The notes: generated from the letters alone by a model not told the origin. DNA of 29,432 bases from an uncultured Oscillibacter sp. (GCA_910588005.1 CAJUQM010000035.1:1-29432), one strand, 5' to 3'; positions 15,571 through 22,968 are shown, counted from the first letter of the stretch. A program made the numbers and translations.

Positions 15571-16075
15571 TGCTGTCCTCCTCTCCCGCCTTCAGCCCGT
15601 CGCCGAGCACGTTGTCAATGAAAAATTCAATGGTGTGCAGCACCAGGAAGATGGCGCCGATGGGCAGGAAGATCGTAAACACCCACTCCGGCCAGTTCAG
15701 GGAGGAGGTGTGCTTGCCGGTGCTGATCTGATTGAAGACCTTGTCAAAGCCGGTCTTGATCAGGACACCCCAGAAGACCAGGTTGAATACGCTGATGATT
15801 GTGATGAACACCTTTTTCGCAAAGGTGCCCAGCCGGTCATAAATCAGCGACAGACTGATGAGGCTGCCCTCCTGGGCGGCCAGAGCACAGCCCAGCATAA
15901 TCAGCAGAACGAAGAGGTTGATGACCAGCTCCTCCGACCAGGCGAACTGTCTGGTGGTCAGCTTCCGGACCACCACGTTGGCGAAGGTGATCACGGTCAC
16001 AAACACCAATACCACGCTGATGACGATTTTCTCAACGCTGGCAATGGCGCTCATGATCTTTTTGTAGAGTTTCAT
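15563..16075 (-). CDS. dctQ: TRAP transporter small permease (DctQ family)
   Basis: A 170-residue protein with four predicted membrane helices. Features include FANVVVRKLTT and FAWSEELVINLFV; the Trp-x-Glu-Glu element is typical of DctQ. It is the first gene of the TRAP operon. The bases just before the ATG read GGAAGGGAATGGTATA, so an AAGGG ribosome binding site is present, and an ATGGTAT similar to the operator candidate upstream of lplA overlaps the start. Confidence 0.92.
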   Translation of the reverse strand: MKLYKKIMSAIASVEKIVISVVLVFVTVITFANVVVRKLTTRQFAWSEELVINLFVLLIMLGCALAAQEGSLISLSLIYDRLGTFAKKVFITIISVFNLVFWGVLIKTGFDKVFNQISTGKHTSSLNWPEWVFTIFLPIGAIFLVLHTIEFFIDNVLGDGLKAGEEDSND

Positions 16076-16384
16076 TATACCATTCCCTTCCTTTATACTG
16101 CGGCCAGCGCCCTTGCGCCGCGGGTCCTACACCTCCCCGCCCGCCTCACGCGGAACCGCTCCACAGAAGCACCCTTGTCTTCTGTTTGTGGACTTTCTCT
16201 CTCTGAGGGACCTCCCCTGGTGGCTTTTCACAGGCACGGCGCCGCCGTCCCCCACGTTTTTCTCGCTTCCGACGAAAATGGTCTTCCCTCAAATTTTTTT
16301 GTTCCCTTTTCGGGAAAACATACTATAATGATTCCATCCCCGCGGCGCCAGCCACGCCGGAGCCGCTGAAACGGAGGCCTTTCC
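16076..16384. promoter_or_regulatory. Divergent intergenic region between dctQ and the MBL-fold gene
   Basis: 309 bases without a gene. A consensus TATAAT (16324-16329) precedes the plus-strand MBL gene, with only a weak TTGTTC-like -35 (16299-16304, 19-base spacer). Between them is a TTCCC-N5-GGGAA inverted repeat (16302-16316). Another inverted repeat, ACAGAAG at 16163-16169 with CTTCTGT at 16179-16185, is nearer dctQ. No convincing sigma-A promoter for dctQ was seen on the minus strand. Confidence 0.45.
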
Positions 16385-17095
16385 ATGTCCTGCTGCCAAG
16401 TGACCCTCAGCGCCAACGCCGGGACCGCCCTCTCCTTTGGCGGACTCCGCCTATGGGTAGACGCCCTTCACAACCAAAAAGTCCCCGGCTTTTCCACCGT
16501 CGCACCGGAACTCTGGGAGGCCATACAGATCCATCCGGCCTTCGCCGCGCCGGACCTGCTGTTCTTTACCCACTGTCACCCGGACCACTTCTCCCATGGG
16601 ATGACCCGGGAGGCGCTGGGCCGCTGGCCCCAGGCGAAAGTTGTCCTTCCGGAGGACCGCTTTCCTGGGCAGGCCCTGCTCACCGGGCGGCGGGAGCGGG
16701 TTCGCCTGCCTGATCTGACGCTGGATTTTATCCGCCTCCCCCACGAGGGTCCCCAGTACGCAAATACCCCTCACTACGGCTGCATCCTGGAATCCCGGGG
16801 CTTTCGGATTCTCATTACCGGAGACTGCAAGCTCTGTGCCCCGGAGTTGGCGGAATTCCTAAGGGAGGACGGTCCCATTGACCTGGCCATCCTGGACTTC
16901 CCCTGGCTGACACTGCCCCGGGGGCGGCGTTTTGTACAAGAGCACATCCGGCCCAAAACCCTGTTGGTGTGCCATCTTCCCTTCTCCGGGGACGATCTCT
17001 ACGGCTACCGCACCGCTGCGCTCAAATCCGCTCCGCTGCTGGAGAACGTGGATGTCCGTCTTTTGCAGGAACCGCTCCAGCAAGAGACCCTGTAG
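16385..17095 (+). CDS. Metallo-beta-lactamase-fold metal-dependent hydrolase
   Basis: A 236-residue protein of the MBL fold. The zinc-site signature is FFTHCHPDHFSHG (H63, H65, D67, H68), followed by a strand and ITGDCKLC, which supplies a further Asp ligand, and a late VCHLPFSGDD. The layout resembles the UlaG-like/unknown hydrolase group rather than beta-lactamases or RNases. The ATG follows GGAGG at 7 bases. It is the only plus-strand gene between lysA and lysE, with its own promoter-like -10 and terminator, so it is not part of the minus-strand operons. Substrate unknown. Confidence 0.85.
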   Translation: MSCCQVTLSANAGTALSFGGLRLWVDALHNQKVPGFSTVAPELWEAIQIHPAFAAPDLLFFTHCHPDHFSHGMTREALGRWPQAKVVLPEDRFPGQALLTGRRERVRLPDLTLDFIRLPHEGPQYANTPHYGCILESRGFRILITGDCKLCAPELAEFLREDGPIDLAILDFPWLTLPRGRRFVQEHIRPKTLLVCHLPFSGDDLYGYRTAALKSAPLLENVDVRLLQEPLQQETL

Positions 17096-17123
17096 GACGC
17101 ATAGTTATGCGTCCTATTTTTTT
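17093..17123 (+). terminator. Intrinsic terminator of the MBL-fold gene
   Basis: A 10-bp perfect stem (17093-17102 with 17107-17116, loop AGTT) is followed by seven T. The stop codon TAG of the gene forms the first three bases of the stem, so the terminator begins inside the coding sequence. Confidence 0.93.
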
Positions 17124-17174
17124 GCGAGAGCAAAAAAATTCCATATTTTATATGTATTTGTCATTCATCGGATT

Positions 17175-18167
17175 TCAGCTCACATAAAACAGCGTATCCA
17201 GTACCTCATCCCTGGTAATGCCGCCAAACAGCTCTCTGATGTCGAAGCGGTCCAGCACCTCTGCCGCCGCCTCCCGCCGGAAGGCACAGCCCTCCAGCGC
17301 AGCCGTCAAACCGTCCAACGGAGAGACCGACAGGAAGTCGCCATAGAATACAATATTGACGATGCACCCCTCTTTCACGGCCGCCCGGACTTCCAGCCCA
17401 CCGCCGTCAAAACGGCGCTTATTGGTAAAATCATATTGGGGAGAACGGCCGTAATTCCACTCCCACGTGTCGTACTTCCGGTGTTTTAACTCCTCCACGG
17501 CGGCCAATTCCTCCGCCGTCAGGCAGCCGACGGCCATCCCACCCCCGGCCAGGGCTTTTTTCAGGTACTCCCAAAACGCCTCCATCTCCAGATCCACCGG
17601 CAGAAAATCCCGGATATTACCGATCCGGCTGCGAACAGACTTGGCGCTTTTAGACTGGAACTTCGCCGGGTCCGCCTGCAGCGCTCCGGCCACCATGCCG
17701 GGGTTCGCGTCAAACAGCAGCGTGCCATGGTGGAGAATCCGGCCCCTCACAATTCGCTGGGCAGTACCGGAGACCTTCCGGCCTGCCACCAAAATATCAT
17801 TCCGGCCCGACGCCTCGGCCTGAAGGCCTAAATTCCGCAGAGCCTCTACAATGGGGCGGGTAAACCGCTCCATCGTCAAACGCTCAGCGTCGCCCACATC
17901 GGTGATAAAGGAGTAATTGAGGTTTCCCAAATCGTGGTACACGGCGCCGCCGCCGGTAGACCGGCGAACCACGTTGACGCCGTGGCGCTCCACAAACTCC
18001 CGGTTGATCTCCGCCTCGGTATTTTGGTTCTGACCCACCACAATGGTGTTGTCATTCTGCCACAAAAGCAGGTATTCCCCATCCCGCCGGCGCTCTAAAA
18101 CCAGCTCCTCAAAGGCCAGATTATAATAGGGATTCAGAGACCCGGTCTCCAGATATGTCACTGCCAT
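17175..18167 (-). CDS. lplA: Lipoate-protein ligase A
   Basis: Activates free lipoate with ATP and attaches it to the conserved lysine of lipoyl domains. The 330-residue protein has the signature RRSTGGGAVYHDLGNLN at 68-84 and the catalytic lysine K131 in GRKVSGTAQ, followed by the ligase accessory C-terminal domain, so it is a complete ligase and not an octanoyltransferase. The ATG at 18167 follows AAGGAG at the right spacing; upstream codons are open but lack a site. With three lipoyl domains encoded nearby (complex A E2, complex B E2 and E3), it is very likely the enzyme that lipoylates them, pointing to lipoate scavenging. Confidence 0.95.
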   Translation of the reverse strand: MAVTYLETGSLNPYYNLAFEELVLERRRDGEYLLLWQNDNTIVVGQNQNTEAEINREFVERHGVNVVRRSTGGGAVYHDLGNLNYSFITDVGDAERLTMERFTRPIVEALRNLGLQAEASGRNDILVAGRKVSGTAQRIVRGRILHHGTLLFDANPGMVAGALQADPAKFQSKSAKSVRSRIGNIRDFLPVDLEMEAFWEYLKKALAGGGMAVGCLTAEELAAVEELKHRKYDTWEWNYGRSPQYDFTNKRRFDGGGLEVRAAVKEGCIVNIVFYGDFLSVSPLDGLTAALEGCAFRREAAAEVLDRFDIRELFGGITRDEVLDTLFYVS

Positions 18168-18216
18168 GGATATCTCCTTCTGCCATACCTGCTCTCTACG
18201 GCGGTCTGGCGGTCTG

Positions 18217-18228
18217 TTGGTCATACCA
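18217..18228. promoter_or_regulatory. Candidate GntR/FadR-type operator TGGT-N3-ACCA upstream of lplA
   Basis: TGGTCATACCA (18218-18228) has perfect TGGT/ACCA half-sites three bases apart, the spacing described for FadR-subfamily sites (TNGTNNNACNA). It lies about 10-20 bases downstream of the predicted lplA transcription start, where a bound repressor would block initiation. The neighbouring FCD-domain regulator is the obvious candidate to bind it. Confidence 0.6.
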
Positions 18229-18244
18229 TCCAACCGACACCCTT

Positions 18245-18273
18245 ACAATAACAGCTTTCGTATCGTTCGTCAA
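18245..18273 (-). promoter_or_regulatory. lplA promoter
   Basis: On the minus strand TTGACG (18273-18268) and TATTGT (18250-18245) are separated by 17 bases, a good sigma-A promoter. Transcription would start near 18238, about 70 bases before the lplA ATG. Confidence 0.7.
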
Positions 18274-18350
18274 GCGTCTTAGAAAAGTCTTAACGCCAAA
18301 AAAAACACCGGTTTCCCAACACTTTGCACAAATTCAGCCAGTGCAAACGT

Positions 18351-19040
18351 CTAATGGTCCGGATATTTCCTGGCAAAATCCTCCACGATTTTCAGATGAC
18401 AGTCCATCTCCCGTTTGGCCCGCTCCTCATCCCGGTCCCGCACCGCCTCGTAAATGGCAAGGTGGGATTCCTGGCTCTGTCTTTGATAGTCCGGCCGGCC
18501 GAAAAAGCGGATTCGGATATCGGCAATCATGCTGTTGACCAAATGAATGGTGGCTGCCAGCATCATATTATGGCTGGCAATCGCCAGGGCGTCGTGGAAG
18601 CGGATATCATTCATATAGTCTGCCGGGTCGTTCTCCAGCATGCGGACAGCCTCCGCCAGGGCCGCCAGATCCTCCTCCGTGGCCCGTTGGCTGGCAAGAC
18701 CCGCAATAGCCACCTCGTTGACCCGGCGAAACTCGCTGAAATCCTCCTGAATATTCGGCTTGTTGGACACCCGGACAAACGAAATGGACTTTTGGATATA
18801 ATCGGCGTCCCGGATCACCACCTTTCGGTTGCCCCGGTTTTCAATGGCGCCCAAAAACTCCAAAATGGCAAGGCACTCCCGCAGGGAACCCCGGCCCACA
18901 CCCAGCATCTCCGCCAGGTCCCGCTCGGAGGGAAGCTCCTCTCCTACATTGACATCGCCACGGTCAATGGCGGCAATGAGCGTCTGCATCACAAGTTCCG
19001 GTATCTTCGGCAGCGCATGTTGAATTTTTTCCAGCTGCAT
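18351..19040 (-). CDS. GntR-family transcriptional regulator, FadR/FCD subfamily
   Basis: A 229-residue regulator. The N-terminal winged helix-turn-helix shows LPSERDLAEMLGVGRGSLRECLAILEFLG (wrapped across 37-64), typical of GntR. The C-terminal FCD domain has the metal/ligand set D145, H149, H193 and H215 (DIRFHDALA, ESHLAIYEAV, MDCHL). Members bind organic acids or fatty acyl ligands and usually repress the adjacent catabolic genes. The ATG at 19040 follows GGAGGGAGAGG. Upstream, its own promoter carries an inverted repeat over the -10; downstream, lplA has an operator-like site. It is therefore the likely controller of lplA and perhaps of the TRAP and dehydrogenase genes. Confidence 0.92.
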   Translation of the reverse strand: MQLEKIQHALPKIPELVMQTLIAAIDRGDVNVGEELPSERDLAEMLGVGRGSLRECLAILEFLGAIENRGNRKVVIRDADYIQKSISFVRVSNKPNIQEDFSEFRRVNEVAIAGLASQRATEEDLAALAEAVRMLENDPADYMNDIRFHDALAIASHNMMLAATIHLVNSMIADIRIRFFGRPDYQRQSQESHLAIYEAVRDRDEERAKREMDCHLKIVEDFARKYPDH

Positions 19041-19056
19041 ATCCTCTCCCTCCCTT

Positions 19057-19095
19057 TGGTAAGGCCATCTTACCATCAAACCCAGTGTGTGTCAA
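19057..19095 (-). promoter_or_regulatory. Promoter of the FCD regulator with operator over the -10
   Basis: On the minus strand TTGACA (19095-19090), a 17-base spacer and TAAGAT (19072-19067) form a strong sigma-A promoter. The 7-bp perfect inverted repeat TGGTAAG-N5-CTTACCA spans 19057-19075 and covers the -10. This geometry predicts autorepression. Confidence 0.7.
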
Positions 19096-19136
19096 CGAAA
19101 GATGTGATTTGGCAGGCGGTTTCCGGCACAAAAGAC

Positions 19137-19159
19137 ACGGGAGAGCCGTGCCCTCCCGT
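19137..19159 (-). terminator. Terminator-like hairpin after the SdpI-like gene
   Basis: ACGGGAG (19137-19143) pairs with CTCCCGT (19153-19159); on the minus strand GTCTTTTG follows. It separates the SdpI-like gene from the regulator's promoter. Confidence 0.65.
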
Positions 19160-19181
19160 AGCTTTTTCGGTTATTCTGCGG

Positions 19182-19895
19182 TCACCTCTGCCGCCAGATG
19201 CCGATCACCGGCGCAGCCAACGCCGCCGCACCGCATAAAACGGCCGCCCAGGAGACCTCTGCCATGGCGCCGGCAATTGCCAAAAGCCCCGCCGCCAGCC
19301 AAACTCCCCCGGTAAGATGGTGAATGCCGTCCCAGTCCGCCCCGGGTCTCCCCGCTAAGGCAAACTGCAGAGAAATCCTGGAATCCCGAGGGCAGTCCCA
19401 CATATGGGAACCCAAAAGCAGCAGCAGCAGTCCCAGCGCACAGGGGGCGACAAAGGACAAGTCCCACGCCCGCCCTGCGGACTGCAGCGTCATGCCCCCG
19501 CAGAACAGCACAGAGATGATGGGAAATCCCCAGCGTCCCACCAGGCGGACATGGGGTTTTGGAACGGTCATGCGCCGTTGGTTCGCCAGCAGCTGAATAT
19601 GGGCCAGGAGGTCCAGCAGGCACATCAGCCCAGGCAGGCCAAACACCACCGCCGCCCGGGGCAGGGAGTCGTCCTTGCCGTCCGCGCCGATCAACCCGGT
19701 GGGAACAATCTCCGGAATCTCCTCCCAAAGCCGCACACCCACAATGACCGGCAGGGCACAGGCCACCAGCGTCACCGCCAGCAAAAGCCGCCCCTTTGTT
19801 TTTGACACATGCTTTCCAAACAGCCGCGCACCCTCTATCTCCGCCTGCCGCTGTGCGGGAGCAGTCCCCTTTTTCTTTCCTTGAGCGCCCATCAT
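19182..19895 (-). CDS. SdpI/DUF1648-like integral membrane protein
   Basis: A 237-residue membrane protein with a basic cytoplasmic N-terminus and roughly five or six hydrophobic segments. LWEEIPEIVPTGLIGADG, directly after the first helix, resembles the DUF1648 element (…PD.IP.H….G..DG). The later DWDGIHHLTGGVWLAAGL resembles the W..tH.l.G motif of SdpI, the immunity protein against the SDP toxin of Bacillus. Both are matches by eye, so the family is probable but not certain, and no toxin gene was recognised. The ATG follows AAAGGAG. A promoter lies about 180 bases upstream, leaving a long leader. It is not obviously connected with the catabolic island. Confidence 0.6.
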   Translation of the reverse strand: MMGAQGKKKGTAPAQRQAEIEGARLFGKHVSKTKGRLLLAVTLVACALPVIVGVRLWEEIPEIVPTGLIGADGKDDSLPRAAVVFGLPGLMCLLDLLAHIQLLANQRRMTVPKPHVRLVGRWGFPIISVLFCGGMTLQSAGRAWDLSFVAPCALGLLLLLLGSHMWDCPRDSRISLQFALAGRPGADWDGIHHLTGGVWLAAGLLAIAGAMAEVSWAAVLCGAAALAAPVIGIWRQR

Positions 19896-19950
19896 TACAG
19901 AGGCTCCTTTCTTCTTTTTGCGGCAGGCTTTTTTCCCCGCTGCCTTACTC

Positions 19951-20049
19951 TCACGCGGTGTAGCACTGCCTTCCTCTCCCAGCCGTTCTCTTTTTGATAA
20001 AACGTCCGCTTTGCGGTCCGCAGTTATTCAGTAAAATGGCACCGTCCAT
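19951..20049 (-). CDS. Possible 32-residue leader peptide upstream of the SdpI-like gene
   Basis: A short frame starts at the ATG at 20049, with AAAGGCGGCGG just before it, and ends at TGA 19951. It would encode a small Cys-containing peptide with a basic cluster (IKKRTAGRGRQ). It falls wholly within the leader predicted from the promoter at 20083-20111. No family was recognised; it may be chance. Confidence 0.22.
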   Translation of the reverse strand: MDGAILLNNCGPQSGRFIKKRTAGRGRQCYTA

Positions 20050-20082
20050 TGCCGCCGCCTTTGATCCGCCTTTACCGCGTTC

Positions 20083-20111
20083 AGTATACCGCAAATAAAC
20101 GGCTTAGGCAA
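20083..20111 (-). promoter_or_regulatory. Promoter of the SdpI-like gene
   Basis: On the minus strand TTGCCT (20111-20106), 17 bases, TATACT (20088-20083). It predicts a start near 20076 and a leader of about 180 bases. Confidence 0.6.
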
Positions 20112-20153
20112 GGGGGGAACGGCCAGCTCCGAATAAAGGGATCCGAAAGCCGC

Positions 20154-20182
20154 TTGACATTCCCAAGCCCCGGTGCTAACAT
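20154..20182 (+). promoter_or_regulatory. lysE-family gene promoter
   Basis: A consensus TTGACA (20154-20159), 17-base spacer and TAACAT (20177-20182) preceded by the extended -10 dinucleotide TG. The start codon is about 60 bases downstream. Confidence 0.75.
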
Positions 20183-20243
20183 CATACGAGCGCCGCCCGC
20201 CTCCCCAAATGCGGTGAATCAAGACAGAAAAGAGGAGATCCCC

Positions 20244-20837
20244 ATGCCTGGAGCGATTTTCCTGGAGCTGGCGGCTTACGCCTGCGCCACCACCTTCTCC
20301 CCCGGTCCCAACAATATCCTGCTGCTCAGCTGTACCAGCAAATTTGGCTTTAAAAAGTGCCTACCTTTGATCTCCGGCATCTGGACCGGCCTTTTATCCG
20401 TCATGCTCATCTGCGGTTTCGGCTGCGCCTGGCTGGGCGAGCTGGTCCCACAGATCGTCCCCTACGCCAAATATGTCGGAGCCGCTTACATCCTCTATCT
20501 CGCATACCGCACTCTGCTGCGGAAAACCGGCAGCGTCGAAGAGGGCAGTGCCACCCCTCTCACCTACATCAACGGCTTTCTTCTGCAATTTTTAAATGTC
20601 AAGATCCTCTCCCTGGGGATTGCCGCCTACTCCAGCTACATCCTGCCACACGGTTTCCAAATCCCCATGATCCTGGGCTTCGCAGTCATTATGGCGGGCT
20701 GCGCCGCCACCGGAAATCTGATCTGGGCCACCATGGGCACCATGCTCTTCCCTCTGTACAAGCGGTATAACACCGTCATCAACGCCGTCATGGCACTGCT
20801 GCTGATCTGGTGCGCCTGGAAAATCGTCTTTTTATAA
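20244..20837 (+). CDS. LysE/RhtB-family amino acid exporter
   Basis: A 197-residue inner-membrane protein of the LysE superfamily, which exports amino acids such as lysine, threonine or homoserine. The N-terminal signature is TFSPGPNNILLLSCTSKFG, followed by five or six hydrophobic helices and a conserved INGFLLQFLNVK segment. The frame is open farther upstream, but the ATG at 20244 has AGAGGAG before it and starts at the family's usual point. A strong promoter precedes it and a strong terminator follows, so it is monocistronic. Substrate cannot be told from sequence. Confidence 0.9.
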   Translation: MPGAIFLELAAYACATTFSPGPNNILLLSCTSKFGFKKCLPLISGIWTGLLSVMLICGFGCAWLGELVPQIVPYAKYVGAAYILYLAYRTLLRKTGSVEEGSATPLTYINGFLLQFLNVKILSLGIAAYSSYILPHGFQIPMILGFAVIMAGCAATGNLIWATMGTMLFPLYKRYNTVINAVMALLLIWCAWKIVFL

Positions 20838-20861
20838 TCTCCTGCAAATTGGCAATAGATC

Positions 20862-20895
20862 AAGGAGCCGCGCCCGGAGGGCGCGGCTCCTTTTT
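20862..20895 (+). terminator. Terminator of the LysE-family gene
   Basis: A 14-bp perfect stem (20862-20875 with 20879-20892) with a 3-base loop, followed by T. It faces the end of the convergent chemoreceptor gene and could act on both transcripts, although the minus-strand side lacks a clear U-run. Confidence 0.92.
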
Positions 20896-20918
20896 ATCCA
20901 CAAGTAAGGCAGCGGGAG

Positions 20919-22598
20919 TCAATATGCGTGCAGCGCTCCGGCGCCATCTGTCTGCCGGAGTCTAAACCGCTTGGTCTCGTTCTCCAGCTTATGGACCTCC
21001 TCAAACAGGTCCGCGCTGACCGCGGCGGATTCCTCACTGCTGGCGGAGTTGGTCTGAACCACGGCAGAGATCTGGCCAATGCCCTCGGTGACTTGGGCGA
21101 TGGACTCCGCCTCGCCCTCTACGGCCTGGGCAATCTCCCCAATGGCGCTGTTGGACTGAACCACCAGCTCCAGGGTCTTTTTCAGCGTCAGAGAGACCTC
21201 ATCCACAATCTGGCTGCCCCGAGTCGTCGCCTGGACGGAGTTGTCAATCAGGTCCTTGGTGGCCTTAGCGGCCTGATCGGACTTGGCGGCCAGATTCCGC
21301 ACCTCGTCTGCCACCACGGCAAAGCCCTTGCCGGCGCTGCCAGCCCGGGCGGCCTCCACAGCGGCGTTCAACGCCAGGATATTGGTCTGGAAGGCAATGT
21401 CCTCAATCGTGGCAATAATCTTGCTGATCTGCTCAGAGGCGTTGGTAATATCCGCCATGGCGGATACCATCTGCTCCATCTGCTGGCTGGAGACGGTGAC
21501 CTGTTCCCCAGTCAGGCGGGCATTCTCCTGGGCGGAGGCGGCAATTTTTACATTCTGAGCCGCGTTTTTGCTCAGATCGTCCACCGTGGCGTACAGCTCC
21601 TGCACGGCGCTGGCCTGCTCGGTCGCTCCCTGCGCCAGCGCCTGGGCGCCGCTGGAGAGCTGATCGGCGTTGCTGGAAACCCGGCCCTGCGCTTGGCTGA
21701 TCTTGCCCAAGGCAACGGAAATCGTGGCGGTAAAGCTGTTAAGGGACTCCTCAATGGATTTAAAGTCCCCAATGTAGGGCACAGCGGTCTGCACGTCAAA
21801 ATTGCCCTGGGACAATTGGTCCATAACGGCGTTGAGATCCCGCACGTATGTATGCACCTGGGCCATGGACTTTTCCAATGTGGAAGCCAGATCACCCAGT
21901 TCGTTTTGTCCATACTGGCCCATCTCCAGATCCAGCCGGCCCTCCTGCAGGGGAAGCGCACTGTTGGTAATCTCCAAAATAGGACGCACCACGCGGCGCA
22001 GAACGTACTGCACCAGGCTCAGCAGGCAGGCCAATGCCACCACCAGGCAGATCAGGCAGAGTATATTCATCAGCAGTGTAATACTCTCCACCGTGGCCAT
22101 GCTCTTCTCGCTGATGGTGGCCCCCTCCTCCACCACTTGCTCCAGCATCCCCACCAGCGTGGTGAGGTTGGACTGAATGGTCTCCTGATAATAGGCCTGG
22201 GCACGGGCGGGATTGGTCTTCAGCGTCTCCAGCACCTGGACGGCCGATTCATGAAGTTCCTTGTGAATCGGCTCCATCTGTGTGCGGAGAGAGAGAATTC
22301 TCGCGTTATCCGTTCCCGCCTCACCGTAAAGCCACTTGCCCAGAACACAGGTAGTGGGGTCGATGCTTCCGGTAAATTCCTTTCCGGCGTACAGGGCGCT
22401 GCTGAGGCCGCTGGACCACTTATAGTGGGCCGCCTCGGCGGTCTGGGCACGGTTCAGCAGGGCGAAAGCCTGTGCGTTCTCCGCCTCAGCCCTCTTGATC
22501 CGCATGATGTTCACCGTCGTAACAACGCTGAACAGCACCACGGAGAGCAAGGCGGCAGCCACCCTGTACCCAACCATCTTCTTGATGCTCTTGCGCAT
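20919..22598 (-). CDS. Methyl-accepting chemotaxis protein with extracytoplasmic CZB domain
   Basis: A 559-residue chemoreceptor. Two membrane helices (about 10-31 and 173-198) enclose an outer domain. This outer domain has a chemoreceptor zinc-binding (CZB) pattern: H58 in AAHYKWSS, C84 in TTCVLGKW, and H112/H116 in EPIHKELHES. Inside the cell come a HAMP domain (about 198-265) and the coiled-coil signalling domain with the conserved tip IEDIAFQTNILALNAAVEAA. The receptor should control CheA activity in response to zinc or to an oxidant acting on the zinc-bound cysteine. The ATG at 22598 follows AAAGGA. No other chemotaxis gene is in the window, and a long leader precedes it. Confidence 0.93.
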   Translation of the reverse strand: MRKSIKKMVGYRVAAALLSVVLFSVVTTVNIMRIKRAEAENAQAFALLNRAQTAEAAHYKWSSGLSSALYAGKEFTGSIDPTTCVLGKWLYGEAGTDNARILSLRTQMEPIHKELHESAVQVLETLKTNPARAQAYYQETIQSNLTTLVGMLEQVVEEGATISEKSMATVESITLLMNILCLICLVVALACLLSLVQYVLRRVVRPILEITNSALPLQEGRLDLEMGQYGQNELGDLASTLEKSMAQVHTYVRDLNAVMDQLSQGNFDVQTAVPYIGDFKSIEESLNSFTATISVALGKISQAQGRVSSNADQLSSGAQALAQGATEQASAVQELYATVDDLSKNAAQNVKIAASAQENARLTGEQVTVSSQQMEQMVSAMADITNASEQISKIIATIEDIAFQTNILALNAAVEAARAGSAGKGFAVVADEVRNLAAKSDQAAKATKDLIDNSVQATTRGSQIVDEVSLTLKKTLELVVQSNSAIGEIAQAVEGEAESIAQVTEGIGQISAVVQTNSASSEESAAVSADLFEEVHKLENETKRFRLRQTDGAGALHAY

Positions 22599-22968
22599 AA
22601 ACCGACATCCTTTCTCCTTACAAAATCGCAGATACAATTCCAGGGGCCGAAAACCCTCCGCCTTCCGTCCCGGGCCGCCGGAACCGCCAGACGCTTAAAA
22701 CCCGGAGCATGATCTCCGGGAAGCACGGCGGCACAAGCGGACCGCTTTTCAGCGGGGATTCCCCCTCGCTCCACAGTCTTCAAATTTTAAAGAAAGGCCT
22801 GGGAAGTCCCACACGCATTCCGGCATTTTTTTGCCTTAAAAACCGGATTTTATCAGAATCCTCCCGGTCTCCTCTTCTCAAAAAGGCCAAAAAATCCCGT
22901 CAATCCGCACATGTTGATCCGGCCGGCCCTCCCTCAAAATATATCGCCATATGGCGCTGCGGCTGTGT
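22599..22968 (-). other. Long structured 5' leader of the chemoreceptor gene
   Basis: About 370 bases lie between the predicted start site and the ATG, with no convincing gene. A terminator-like hairpin (22701-22720, CCCGGAG/CTCCGGG) is followed on the minus strand by TTTTAAG. A GAAA-capped hairpin (CCGCT/AGCGG) lies upstream of it, and a CCGG-based stem at about 22817-22850. It could be a riboswitch or attenuator, but no known class was recognised, including the c-di-GMP GEMM type. Confidence 0.4.

Noticed and set aside
14500..15621. Plus-strand frame of 373 codons opposite dctM
   Set aside because: Antisense shadow of the TRAP permease; its translation is a run of His, Asp and Gly with no hydrophobic or catalytic pattern.
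17117..17138. T7-GCGAGAGC-A7 palindrome as the lplA terminator
   Set aside because: It overlaps the T-run of the MBL gene terminator and its stem is mostly A-T; on the minus strand it is followed by TAGGACG, not U, so a role in ending lplA is doubtful.
22599..22968. c-di-GMP (GEMM) riboswitch before the chemoreceptor
   Set aside because: The conserved CGCAAAGC-type core was not found on the sense strand.
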